A stretch of DNA of 64,000 nt from NCBI GenBank assembly GCA_900113995.1, contig FORK01000010.1, forward strand, positions 1-64,000, in the 5' to 3' direction. The position numbers and the translations under genes were made by a program. Below are positions 16,323 to 24,376 of the stretch, piece after piece (the first letter of the stretch is position 1; each line of letters starts with the position of its first letter). The notes beneath the pieces are model-generated. The model had not been told where the DNA came from, made no database searches, and saw only the letters and a program-made list of their open reading frames with translations. The stretch is from Ruminococcaceae bacterium D5. GTDB taxonomy: Bacteria; Bacillota; Clostridia; Oscillospirales; Ruminococcaceae.

Positions 16323-16856
16323 TTACCCGGTGGGAATCACGCGGATCAGGTCCTTGGATTTTCCGGCACGCAGCAGGTAGCTTTCGGTGGAATGTCCGAG
16401 AATTCCGACGACGGAACGGCTGATTTCCAGTGCGTGGTCAAGATTAATGCCGGTTTCCACACCCATCTCTTCGCACATATGCAGCAAATCCTCGGTAGAA
16501 ATGTTGCCGGCGGCTCCGGGAACGAAGGGGCATCCCCCGACTCCGGCAAAGGCGCTGTCAAAACGGGTGAAGCCCGCCTCCATCCCGGCGAGGATATTGG
16601 CGATTCCAAGGCCGCGGGTGTTGTGGAAATACAGTCACCAAGTCACCTGTGGGAAGGAACGGCTCATCTCTTCGCAAATGGCATAAACATGAGTGGGGTA
16701 GGCCATGCCGGAGGCATCTGAAAGCGAAATTTCATCGATTCCGACTGCGAGATAGGCGTGGACGATCTCCTTGACCGTTTCAATCGAAATTTTCCGGTCT
16801 CAAGGGGAACCGAAAGCCATTGAGATGGAACCTGAAATTCCGATCGGGGCTTCGCT
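16323..16856 (-). pseudogene. HMG-CoA lyase remnant
   Basis: Reading the reverse strand in one frame gives the C-terminal half of a hydroxymethylglutaryl-CoA lyase: the catalytic-cysteine loop GGCPFVPGAAGN, then GINLD, and upstream FHNTRG, DEISLSDASG and ISMAFGSP. The frame is interrupted by two TGA codons (16800-16802 and 16635-16637), and homology stops at the 3' end of the membrane-protein gene at about 16856, so the N-terminal half is gone. Such enzymes split HMG-CoA into acetyl-CoA and acetoacetate in leucine breakdown. Truncation plus two stops make this a pseudogene; the terminator downstream (16243-16275) still stands. Confidence 0.85.
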
Positions 16857-17391
16857 AGTTTTTGAAAAGAAGCTTCCTGACTCTGGAATGATAAACCAGC
16901 ATAATATTACGAAGCGCAAGCTCATAAACAGGGAAGGAAAGGTTTCCGATCAAAAGCAGAAGAGCTCCGAAGCCGTTTTCCAATTCTTCCGCAATCTGGC
17001 CCATTCCCAGAAGGCGAATGACCGCCCAATAGCATCCGAACATCGTAACGTTAAAAATTCCAAATTTCAAAAGTAAACGGGGAAATCGATGCCGGAGCAT
17101 TCGGTCGATCCGAAGCTTGAGCAACGGATAATATCCAAAGAATGTGATGAAAAGCATGGAGACTTCCCGATCTGGAAGAATCAAAAGACCAAGCAGCGCA
17201 ACCGCTCCATAGGAGAGTGCGCCGGCAGACAGGCCGATTTCGATTCCGATGGGAAGCAAAGCGATCCCGGCCATCGCGGGAACCGCATAGGTGGCAAAGG
17301 GAATCAGTGAGGAGAGGAGCAAAAGGGTCAGCGAAAGAGCTGCACTGATACCGCCGAGGGCAACCCGTGTGCTCTGATTGTTACGCCGCAA
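16855..17391 (-). CDS. Small integral membrane protein, unknown
   Basis: A 178-residue, very hydrophobic protein with about five membrane segments and a basic loop (RIDRMLRHRFPRL). I do not recognise the family; the overall look is that of small clostridial membrane proteins linked to J-domain genes. I infer a TTG start at 17391 because AGGGGG lies about 10 bases upstream and the preceding codons read through the cysteine-rich 3' end of the J-domain gene in another frame. It begins 13 bases after the J-domain stop codon, so it is probably translationally coupled. Confidence 0.6.
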   Translation of the reverse strand: MRRNNQSTRVALGGISAALSLTLLLLSSLIPFATYAVPAMAGIALLPIGIEIGLSAGALSYGAVALLGLLILPDREVSMLFITFFGYYPLLKLRIDRMLRHRFPRLLLKFGIFNVTMFGCYWAVIRLLGMGQIAEELENGFGALLLLIGNLSFPVYELALRNIMLVYHSRVRKLLFKN

Positions 17392-17404
17392 GTGCGCCCG
17401 CCCC

Positions 17405-18034
17405 CTAGTAATAGCAGGGCCGGCAGCAGCTGCTACACAGGCAGTAGGTGCACAGGCAGGTGGTGCAGGAGTTACAGGATTGATAGCTGTAACCGCCCTG
17501 CATCCCCCCGTAGCCGTATTGGCGCCGGGCGTTGATCTGATCCAAGGTCGCGCGGTATTCAAAATTTTGCGGGTCCATTTGCGCTGCTCTTTGCAGGTAG
17601 CTGACTGCGTCATCGAGAAAACCTCGCGCAAGCAGTACATTCCCCTTGAGAAAGTTCCATTCAGCGTCCCTGGAGGCGCCCGGGACGCCATCGAGAAGCT
17701 GTTCCGCGTCGAAGATACGTCCGGCGTTGATCAGCCGCCGAATATCCGAAAATTGACTGCTCCGGGAACCCTGCTGCCACTGACTTTGCTGCTGCCATTG
17801 GCTCTGTGCGGTATTCTGCCCGTAAAAGCCCCTTGCACCGGGATTTTTACGCATTTCCGTAACCTTGTCGTAAGCCGCATTGATTTCAGCCATTTTTTCC
17901 GACGCGAGGTCTGCCAGAGGGCTTCCTGCATAGTTATCAGGGTGATATTTCTTTGCCAATGCGCGGTAAGCCTGCTTGATTTCTTCATCCGAAGCGGTTG
18001 GAGACACCCCCAGCACTTGATACGGATCATTCAT
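17405..18034 (-). CDS. J-domain protein with cysteine-rich tail
   Basis: A 209-residue protein. Residues 1-60 form a DnaJ J domain with the essential HPD tripeptide (KKYHPDNY). A glutamine-rich linker and a helical TPR-like region (about 110-175, KGNVLLARGFLDDAVSYLQRAA) follow. The last 30 residues alternate tyrosine, glycine and about nine cysteines, an unusual tail that may bind metal. J proteins recruit Hsp70 (DnaK). It overlaps the upstream DUF5685 gene by 8 bases and leads into a membrane protein gene, so the three likely work together at the membrane. Confidence 0.8.
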   Translation of the reverse strand: MNDPYQVLGVSPTASDEEIKQAYRALAKKYHPDNYAGSPLADLASEKMAEINAAYDKVTEMRKNPGARGFYGQNTAQSQWQQQSQWQQGSRSSQFSDIRRLINAGRIFDAEQLLDGVPGASRDAEWNFLKGNVLLARGFLDDAVSYLQRAAQMDPQNFEYRATLDQINARRQYGYGGMQGGYSYQSCNSCTTCLCTYCLCSSCCRPCYY

Positions 18035-18866
18035 GGTGATGTTCCCCTTCCAAAACAAGCTCTGCCTGACGTGGCAGTCCCAAAAACACGATATTGTCGA
18101 GAATCCCCTGGAAACATTTAGGAGAAAGCAGGGCATAAGCAGCACCGATTTCAGCGATCGTTTGCCGAAGAAGCTGAGCCTGTTCCTCGCGGCCGGTACG
18201 GCTTTTGAGCGGATTAAAACCGCCATGCTCCAAATCTTTCGGCAGGTCGTCAACGGCATCGCAAAGGTAGATGTAGCGCCCAAGCATATAGCCCAAACGG
18301 TGCAGAATCCGCCGCTCTTCATCGGAATGGCCGGCCAGCTCCAAAATTCCGCCAAGGGCGGAAGCGGTGGGATCGCAGCATTGGTCAATTGTCGCCGCAT
18401 CTCTCAGTAATTCCATATTTCGCTGTGCCGCCGTCATCTCACGGGCCAGCGAGGAGGCCGATGAACGCTTCCGGGCCGCTTCGTTTGCGAAGTGAGTGGC
18501 GGCGGGAAGGAGGAAACTCCACACAAACGAAGCGGGAAAAGAGGAGTCCTCCCGATTATCGACGCATTTCTCCCGAAGGAGCAGCATGGCAATGTCGCAG
18601 GAAAAGGCAATGGACTCGCATGGCTCGAGATGGGAGCGCTTTACAAAGGGGTGGCAGGGACAGCGATGGGGTAGGAATTGTGGTATTTCGTCCGATAAGG
18701 CCGCGTGGAGCATCGCGATAAAAGTAAAGTCGTAACTCAGGGTCAGCCGGGCGGCAGGACCGAAAGAACGGGAAAGGCCGCGGCAGAGACCGCAATAAAC
18801 CGCTTTATACTGCTCCAGTTCACAGACGCGCAGCTGCGGCTCAAATGGCTTGATATATCCAAACAA
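18027..18866 (-). CDS. DUF5685 family protein
   Basis: A 279-residue protein starting FGYIKPFEPQLRVCELEQYKAVYCGLC, the hallmark N-terminus of DUF5685, followed by a helical bundle with scattered cysteines. The helical core with DAVDDLPKD (an acidic DxxxD-like motif near residue 215) resembles prenyl-synthase folds, but no function is established. I infer TTG at 18866 as the start: it places the conserved FGY at position 2 and has GGGAGG nine bases upstream. First gene of a DUF5685 - J-domain - membrane protein operon. Confidence 0.7.
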   Translation of the reverse strand: MFGYIKPFEPQLRVCELEQYKAVYCGLCRGLSRSFGPAARLTLSYDFTFIAMLHAALSDEIPQFLPHRCPCHPFVKRSHLEPCESIAFSCDIAMLLLREKCVDNREDSSFPASFVWSFLLPAATHFANEAARKRSSASSLAREMTAAQRNMELLRDAATIDQCCDPTASALGGILELAGHSDEERRILHRLGYMLGRYIYLCDAVDDLPKDLEHGGFNPLKSRTGREEQAQLLRQTIAEIGAAYALLSPKCFQGILDNIVFLGLPRQAELVLEGEHHHE

Positions 18867-19034
18867 AAACGGCAGTCCTCCCTGCGGCACACCGGAACGA
18901 ATGGCAACAAATTGACAGCCCATCCGTTCAAAAAAGGCATCTTAATGCAAAATATAACAGATATAGTGTACCGCAAAGGGCGCGTAATGTCATGAAGAAT
19001 TTATGAATTCGGCGTTATGTTTCCCCATTCCCCA

Positions 19035-19040
19035 TATAAT
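19035..19040 (+). promoter_or_regulatory. Candidate -10 box for mntP
   Basis: A perfect TATAAT lies 66 bases before the mntP start, with no convincing -35 box. I see no yybP-ykoY manganese riboswitch in the leader. Confidence 0.4.
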
Positions 19041-19106
19041 AGCCCTGGAATAGGATCGCGTTTGGCCCATTTAACGCATGAAAGACCGGGACGAAAGGAG
19101 AAAATC

Positions 19107-19661
19107 ATGAGTTTGGCAGAAAATCTTTTACTTGCGGCGGCGCTCGCAGCGGATGCCTTTGCCGTTGCAATTGTAAGGGGCATGACGGGGCAGGGCAGGA
19201 ACGGCGATCGCCTGGCAACGGCTTTTTGCTTTGCGGCGGCGCAGACGGCTATGCCGGCTTTGGGATATCTGCTGGGGACGGGTGTGGCGGGGCCGCTGGT
19301 GCACCGGGGCGGGGATCTGCTTGCCGGAAGCATTCTTTTCCTGCTGGGAGGAAAGATGCTGCTCGACGGAATGTTTGAAGAAGAGGTGGCTGTTTTTCCT
19401 GCGCGGAACGCTTTTTATTTTCGCTTGCTCGGTGCCCAGGCGGCCGCTACGGCGATCGATGCAATGGCGGTGGGAATCAGCCTTTGTGCGGCGGATACCC
19501 CACTTTGGCCGGCCGCAGGAATTATCGGCTTGGTTACCGGGCTGCTCTGCTTTTTTGGATACGGTCTTGGCAGAAATTTTTTTGACGGAAGACTGGGAGG
19601 ACACGCGCAGGGACTTGGGGGAGCGGTGCTGATCGGGATCGCACTAAAGACTTTGTTTTGA
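19107..19661 (+). CDS. mntP: Putative manganese efflux pump MntP
   Basis: A 184-residue membrane protein with six hydrophobic segments in two similar halves. The first segment contains AADAFAVAI and the fourth AIDAMAVGIS, the paired DxxAxA motifs of the MntP (YebN) family, which exports manganese. GAAAGGAG precedes the ATG at 19107; upstream in-frame codons have no ribosome site. The gene stands alone and has a strong terminator right after its stop codon. Confidence 0.85.
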   Translation: MSLAENLLLAAALAADAFAVAIVRGMTGQGRNGDRLATAFCFAAAQTAMPALGYLLGTGVAGPLVHRGGDLLAGSILFLLGGKMLLDGMFEEEVAVFPARNAFYFRLLGAQAAATAIDAMAVGISLCAADTPLWPAAGIIGLVTGLLCFFGYGLGRNFFDGRLGGHAQGLGGAVLIGIALKTLF

Positions 19662-19696
19662 AAAAACGGTTTGGGGATTTCCCCAAACCGTTTTTA
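19662..19696. terminator. Terminator between mntP and convergent gene
   Basis: AAAAACGGTTTGGGG and CCCCAAACCGTTTTT form a 15-base stem with a 4-base loop and T runs on both strands. It serves mntP and probably the reverse-strand zinc-protein gene. Confidence 0.85.
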
Positions 19697-19714
19697 CTGC
19701 ACAATACATTTACT

Positions 19715-19951
19715 TTACAGCTCGAAATCTTCTTTTTCATAACCGCTGCGAAGAATCATCGGCCGCACGACCCGGCTGATGGGGTCGTAGCGGAACTTTT
19801 TACAGAAATATTCGGGGGCTACAACACCGCAGCGGGCACAGAGAATCGCCCCGCCATCTTTTGTCGGGGTGCCGTATTCGCAGTAACGGCAGGAAGGTTC
19901 GATTTTAGGAGAAAAAAGCTGAAGACGGCTGCTTCGAAACAGAGACGGCAT
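19715..19951 (-). CDS. Small zinc-ribbon-like protein
   Basis: A 78-residue basic protein with CRYCEYG near residue 21, CARCG near 38 and an additional FC at 49, a likely zinc site. I place the start at 19951, directly after GGGAGGGG. It lies between mntP and ylbJ with a shared convergent terminator. Similar short proteins occur in clostridial genomes, without known function. Confidence 0.6.
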   Translation of the reverse strand: MPSLFRSSRLQLFSPKIEPSCRYCEYGTPTKDGGAILCARCGVVAPEYFCKKFRYDPISRVVRPMILRSGYEKEDFEL

Positions 19952-20027
19952 GGCAGAACCCCTCCCGGATGCTGTTGCATTTATTATAGTCCAAATCAGG
20001 CTGTTCCGCAACCTGTATTTTCCATCT

Positions 20028-21083
20028 TTAGCCCCGGCGGCGTATGGTGCATCCGTCGATTCTTGTGAAAAGCTGTGCCGTCATTGCCATCATGCAGAAA
20101 GCCCCCAGCAGGCGGTTGGGTGAATTGGCGGCGGGCAGCAAGTCGGAAGAGGCGGAGATCAGTGCCGCACCGACAGTGGGTTCCGGGATATCCGGAAGAA
20201 AAGGGAAAAGAAAAGCCATGCAAAGAAAACCGCCAAGCAGACGTGCCCGGAAAAATCCGTTGGTGCGGATGCCGGATGGCTTCACGAGGGAAAGAACCTG
20301 AAGGCAGACCGAGCAGCCCCCGAAGGCGAGGAAGAAGGCGGCGAGCAGCGCGCCGGTCCTTCCGCCGAGGAGGGCTGCGGTGGAGCAGCCGGTCGTTACT
20401 TCCAGAAATCCGGTCAGAGCACATCGGAAGGCGGGCGGAAGCGGCAGGGGACGCAGCAGCTCCAGCAGAATCGAGACAAGCAGGACATAGCTTCCGATCG
20501 AAAGAATTCCGCGGGTGGCCTGTGATACCGATTCCACCAGTGCGGAGGAGAAGGAGGGGCGGACAGATGCAGATACGCCCCGCGGATTTCCGCCATTGCG
20601 GCAGAAAATCAGGCAGAGCGCCAGAGAGGAAAGAACCTGTGCGGCCAGTAGGCGCCACCCTAACGACGAAGAACCAAACATGCGTTCTCCGACGGCGATG
20701 ACCACGAAGGCAGGACCGGCGTTGACGGAGCAGCACAGCAGGCGGGAGGCGTCCTGCGCTTCCAAACGGCCCGCTTCTGTAAAAGAAAGAACTGCCTGCG
20801 CACCGGTGGGATACCCCCCGATCATTGAGGCAAGAAGCACGGGGGCAGATGCGTCCGGGAGACTCAGAAAACGGGTCATTGGAAGAAAAGGACGCGCAAG
20901 CAGTTCTCCTGCGCCGGAACGGGCGAGAAAAGCGGAAAGTACCATAAATGGAAACAGTGACGGAAGAAGCAGGTCGATACAGAGCTCCCCTCCGGTCATC
21001 GTGCCCAGAATCACTTCCTGAGGCCGGGTGAGCAGCAGATATGCGAATATGATACAGCCGGTCAGGCAGAAAAAGCTTTTCAT
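20028..21083 (-). CDS. ylbJ: Sporulation integral membrane protein YlbJ-like
   Basis: A 351-residue membrane protein with about eight hydrophobic segments and the nucleoside-recognition (Gate) fold shared with SpoIIM-associated transport proteins. The N-terminal pattern RPQEVILGTMTGGELCIDLLLPSLFPF... and the GGYPTGA motif match YlbJ, which in Bacillus is made in the mother cell under sigma-E and needed for heat-resistant spores. The gene diverges from the yqfC-yqfD unit, another sporulation pair. The decamer CCATAGGATA lies 19-28 bases upstream. Confidence 0.85.
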   Translation of the reverse strand: MKSFFCLTGCIIFAYLLLTRPQEVILGTMTGGELCIDLLLPSLFPFMVLSAFLARSGAGELLARPFLPMTRFLSLPDASAPVLLASMIGGYPTGAQAVLSFTEAGRLEAQDASRLLCCSVNAGPAFVVIAVGERMFGSSSLGWRLLAAQVLSSLALCLIFCRNGGNPRGVSASVRPSFSSALVESVSQATRGILSIGSYVLLVSILLELLRPLPLPPAFRCALTGFLEVTTGCSTAALLGGRTGALLAAFFLAFGGCSVCLQVLSLVKPSGIRTNGFFRARLLGGFLCMAFLFPFLPDIPEPTVGAALISASSDLLPAANSPNRLLGAFCMMAMTAQLFTRIDGCTIRRRG

Positions 21084-21101
21084 CCGAATCCCTCCTGCTG
21101 G

Positions 21102-21111
21102 TATCCTATGG
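21102..21111 (-). promoter_or_regulatory. CCATAGGATA motif before ylbJ-like gene
   Basis: Same decamer and nearly the same distance to the start codon as before the ytvI-like gene (6007-6016). Candidate -10 region for a sporulation sigma factor; the -35 side is not convincing. Confidence 0.4.
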
Positions 21112-21131
21112 AAAAGAGGAGCGGACTAGAC

Positions 21132-21160
21132 GCATGAACAACTCTCCTCGGCCATATCTT
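21132..21160 (+). promoter_or_regulatory. Candidate sigma-E promoter of yqfC-yqfD
   Basis: GCATGAA, 14 bases, then CATATCTT, close to the sigma-E pattern (ATA-type -35, CATACAAT-type -10). The position, 35 bases before the yqfC start, and the known sigma-E control of yqfCD in Bacillus fit. Confidence 0.45.
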
Positions 21161-21195
21161 TGAATGAAGAGTAATCGCCCGGTGGAGGGAACAGC

Positions 21196-21495
21196 ATGCA
21201 GAAAAAGCAGAAAAAGGAGCAGGTGCAGCGCGAAGGGGTCGGAACCTCTCTGGCCCGGATGCTTCTGCTTCCCGAGAGCAGCCTGACCGGATCGGTTCGT
21301 ATTGAATGCAACGCCAACCGGGAGGCGGTTGTGGAAGGCTGCAGCGGAATCCTTGAATACAGTGACGAGACAATCCGCCTGACGACCGGACGGATGGTTC
21401 TGCGTTTTACCGGGCGCGGGCTGTCAATCAACGGCATGGCCCATGGCTATGCGGTCGTGACAGGAAATATTGCGTCAATCGAATTTGTGACCTGA
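21196..21495 (+). CDS. yqfC: Sporulation protein YqfC
   Basis: A 99-residue soluble protein with the beta-rich YabP/YqfC fold (LTGSVRIECNANREAVVEGC..., ILEYSDETIRLTTGR...). It is always found next to yqfD, as here 10 bases upstream. Mother-cell sporulation gene by homology; exact role unknown. GGTGGAGGG precedes the ATG. Confidence 0.85.
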   Translation: MQKKQKKEQVQREGVGTSLARMLLLPESSLTGSVRIECNANREAVVEGCSGILEYSDETIRLTTGRMVLRFTGRGLSINGMAHGYAVVTGNIASIEFVT

Positions 21496-21505
21496 GGGTG
21501 ATGGG

Positions 21506-22681
21506 ATGTTTTTGCTGACATGGCTCCGCTGGCTGAGAGGAACGGTAACTTTTCTGATCACCGGCGCTTTTCCGGAACGTCTGGTCAACCTTTGCATCCG
21601 CAGCCGTCTGCCGGTATGGGGTGTTTCCCGCCGGAAAGACGGACTGATTGCCCATACCTATGCGCGGCAATACCGCCGGCTCCGCCCGATGGCGCGCGCT
21701 TCCCGGACGAAAACCCGGGTACAGGAGCGTCGGGGGCTTCCGTTTTGGCAATACCGGTACCGGAGCCGCTGGGGCCTGATGGCGGGCGGGGTCGGTGCGG
21801 TGCTGCTCCTGATGTTTCTTTCCACACGCATCTGGATCATTGATGTCCGGGGGTGCGACAAAATTGAACCGCGCGATATCACGTCCCAGCTCTCTGCTCT
21901 CGGGCTTCGGCCGGGGGTGGCCGCCCGTGAAATCGACAGCCGCCTGATGCAGCGTCAGATGCTCCTGCTAGATGACCGTTTGGCCTGGATTGCGATCAAT
22001 CTGGTGGGGAGCACCGCGCAGATCGAGATACGGGAACGGGTCAAAATTCCCGAACGCCTTGATCCGAAGGACCGTGCGGGAAATGTTGTCGCTGCCTGTG
22101 ACGGACAGATCAAATATCTGGAGATCTATGAGGGGCAGCCGCTGGTTCGGGTGGGAGATACTGTGACCAAAGGGGAGGTGATTGTCAGCGGAATTATGGA
22201 GGATCAGTATGGGAACACCCAGCTTCGTTACGCCCGGGCAAAGGTGATTGCGCAGGTACAGGAGGAGCAGACGGTCGAGGTGCCGATGGAACAGGCACAG
22301 TGGGTAGCATCGGGAGATCCGCAGCAGCGCAGTTACCTTTCGATCTTTGGGCGGGAGATTCCGCTCTTTTTTCCTGTGTTCGGCGGCGGAGAGGAGGCGT
22401 TTTCCGTCTCCCGTGAGGAGCGTTCCCTCATGGGAATTCCCGGTCTTTCTTTGGTTGGAGAGACGCATACGCCCATGCGGCTCGAAACAGTCCGGCTGAC
22501 CGAGCTGCAAGCCAAGGAGACGGCGATGCACCAGATGAAGTTGCTGACTGAAGGGGATGAAGTGCTGTCGATCGTCAGACGCGCGGCGAGCGGCGATCCG
22601 CAGGAAAACTGCTACCGTCTGACCGAACATCGCATCGTCGAAAAAGATATTGCAGTTGAAGTGGAAATCTTTCTAAATTGA
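21506..22681 (+). CDS. yqfD: Sporulation protein YqfD
   Basis: A 391-residue protein with one membrane segment near residues 90-110 and a large beta-rich domain after it, starting with VRGCDKIEPRDI, a POTRA-like segment. This layout is that of YqfD (also called stage IV sporulation protein-like). In Bacillus the gene is sigma-E dependent. It follows yqfC after 10 bases and precedes the PhoH gene, the usual order in Firmicutes. Confidence 0.88.
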   Translation: MFLLTWLRWLRGTVTFLITGAFPERLVNLCIRSRLPVWGVSRRKDGLIAHTYARQYRRLRPMARASRTKTRVQERRGLPFWQYRYRSRWGLMAGGVGAVLLLMFLSTRIWIIDVRGCDKIEPRDITSQLSALGLRPGVAAREIDSRLMQRQMLLLDDRLAWIAINLVGSTAQIEIRERVKIPERLDPKDRAGNVVAACDGQIKYLEIYEGQPLVRVGDTVTKGEVIVSGIMEDQYGNTQLRYARAKVIAQVQEEQTVEVPMEQAQWVASGDPQQRSYLSIFGREIPLFFPVFGGGEEAFSVSREERSLMGIPGLSLVGETHTPMRLETVRLTELQAKETAMHQMKLLTEGDEVLSIVRRAASGDPQENCYRLTEHRIVEKDIAVEVEIFLN

Positions 22682-22845
22682 GCGACAATGGAAAAAAACT
22701 GTGGTATAATAACCGCAGAACAGTTTTTCTGCAAGAGGGCTGATGCCTGCCGCTTTTGCGGCAGCCGGCTTGGAATGGCCGATGCTCTCATATTCCAGAT
22801 CAATGCCGCCGGGCTTCTGTGCCCATGGCGGGAAAGGCGATGAAG

Positions 22846-23817
22846 ATGATCGAGCAATTGGTCAATGTAGAACGGATGGAGCATACGCTGGCCCTCTTCG
22901 GCAGCTTTGACACCAACGTTAAAATGATTGAAGAGGCCTATGGGGTAACGGTTCTGCTTCGCGGCACCGATATCAAGGTGACCGGCGATGCGGAAAAGGT
23001 TGGTCCGGCCGTTCGTGTGATCGAAACCCTGCTTTCGCTGCTCAACAATGGCGAGGCGCTCACTGAACAGAACATCCACTATGTCATGTCGCTGGTCAGC
23101 GAAGGGCAGGAGGACCGGGCCGCCCAGCTTGCGGAGGATGTGATCTGCATTACCGCGAAGGGACGCCCGCTCAAATCCAAAACCCTTGGCCAGAAGAAAT
23201 ATATTGAGGCCATTCGCCAGAATACTATCACATTTGGAGTTGGCCCTGCCGGTACCGGCAAGACTTATCTGGCGGTGGCGATGGCAGTGCGGGCATTCCG
23301 CGCCCACGAAATCAACCGCATTATCCTGACCCGTCCGGCCGTCGAGGCGGGGGAGAAGCTCGGCTTTCTGCCCGGCGATCTTCAAAATAAGGTCGATCCC
23401 TATCTTCGTCCGCTTTACGACGCGCTTTTTGATATGTTGGGATCGGAAAATTATCAGCGGTATCTTGAACGGGGCAACATCGAGGTCGCGCCGCTGGCCT
23501 ATATGCGCGGACGGACTCTCGACGATTCCTTCATCATACTCGACGAGGCGCAAAACACCACGCCGGAACAGATGAAGATGCTGCTGACTCGTTTGGGGCA
23601 GAATTCCAAGGCGGTTATCACCGGCGATGTAACCCAGATCGATCTTCCGGACAAGCGTTCCGGGCTGATTGAGGCCACCCGCATTCTCAAAGGGATCTCC
23701 GGCATCGCAACGGTTCAGCTCTCCGATAAGGATGTGGTGCGGCACCGTCTGATTCAGGAAATCATCAAAGCCTACGAAAAGTATTACGACCATCCCAGCC
23801 ATCTGCGCAGGCTCTGA
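22846..23817 (+). CDS. phoH: PhoH-like ATPase (YbeZ)
   Basis: A 323-residue P-loop ATPase of the PhoH/YbeZ type, likely an RNA helicase-like partner of YbeY in rRNA processing. Walker A is GPAGTGKT around residue 135, Walker B is FIILDEAQN around 230, and the arginine-rich motif RHRLIQEI is at the end. An N-terminal KH-like region precedes the ATPase core. Three in-frame ATGs (22825, 22840, 22846) are possible; I chose 22846 because GGAAAGG lies eight bases before it. The ybeY gene follows closely. Confidence 0.9.
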   Translation: MIEQLVNVERMEHTLALFGSFDTNVKMIEEAYGVTVLLRGTDIKVTGDAEKVGPAVRVIETLLSLLNNGEALTEQNIHYVMSLVSEGQEDRAAQLAEDVICITAKGRPLKSKTLGQKKYIEAIRQNTITFGVGPAGTGKTYLAVAMAVRAFRAHEINRIILTRPAVEAGEKLGFLPGDLQNKVDPYLRPLYDALFDMLGSENYQRYLERGNIEVAPLAYMRGRTLDDSFIILDEAQNTTPEQMKMLLTRLGQNSKAVITGDVTQIDLPDKRSGLIEATRILKGISGIATVQLSDKDVVRHRLIQEIIKAYEKYYDHPSHLRRL

Positions 23818-23866
23818 CGGGAGCAGTCGGAATCATAAAAACCGAAAGGAAATGGAGAGAAGTCCA

Positions 23867-24376
23867 TTGGCACGTGCAAAGGTTTATATCGCAAACCGGC
23901 AAAAAAAGACCAAAATCCCGACCGGGGCGAGGCTGCTTATCAAGCGGTGCTGCAATGCGGTTCTGGCTTATGAGAAGGTGGAGTTCCCCGCTGAAATCAG
24001 CGTCAGCTTCACCGATGACGAGGGAATCCGTCAGCTCAACGGGTCCTACCGCAATAAGGATTCCGCCACCGACGTTCTGTCCTTCCCCATGGGCGAGGAC
24101 GGAGTATATGACAAGAATGAGGAAACAGGAAACTATTTGCTCGGTGATATTGTCATCTCGATGGAGCGGGCGGTGGAGCAGGCCCATCTCTACGGGCATT
24201 CGCTCGAACGGGAGCTGGGATTCCTGACCGTACATTCGATGTTTCATCTTCTTGGCTATGACCACGAGGCGGGCGGTCTTGAAGCGAGAGTGATGCATGA
24301 GAAGGAAGAGGCTGTGCTCTCAGAGCTGGGCCTCTCGCGCGACAATACATTTTTAAAACCCGGAGAGGAGCATTAA
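23867..24376 (+). CDS. ybeY: Endoribonuclease YbeY
   Basis: A 169-residue zinc-dependent endoribonuclease for 16S rRNA 3'-end maturation and ribosome quality control. The zinc motif HSMFHLLGYDH near residue 125 has the H-x3-H-x5-H spacing of the family. I favour the TTG at 23867, with GGAGAGAAG upstream and AKVYIANRQ right after it; an in-frame ATG at 23852 is the alternative but has a ribosome site almost touching it. Era follows immediately, as in many Firmicutes. Confidence 0.9.
   Translation: MARAKVYIANRQKKTKIPTGARLLIKRCCNAVLAYEKVEFPAEISVSFTDDEGIRQLNGSYRNKDSATDVLSFPMGEDGVYDKNEETGNYLLGDIVISMERAVEQAHLYGHSLERELGFLTVHSMFHLLGYDHEAGGLEARVMHEKEEAVLSELGLSRDNTFLKPGEEH

Noticed and set aside
16635-16802. 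Selenocysteine or TGA-as-tryptophan recoding in the HMG-CoA lyase remnant
   Set aside because: Other genes here end with TGA, the 5' half of the gene is missing, and no SECIS-like hairpin was seen after the TGA codons.
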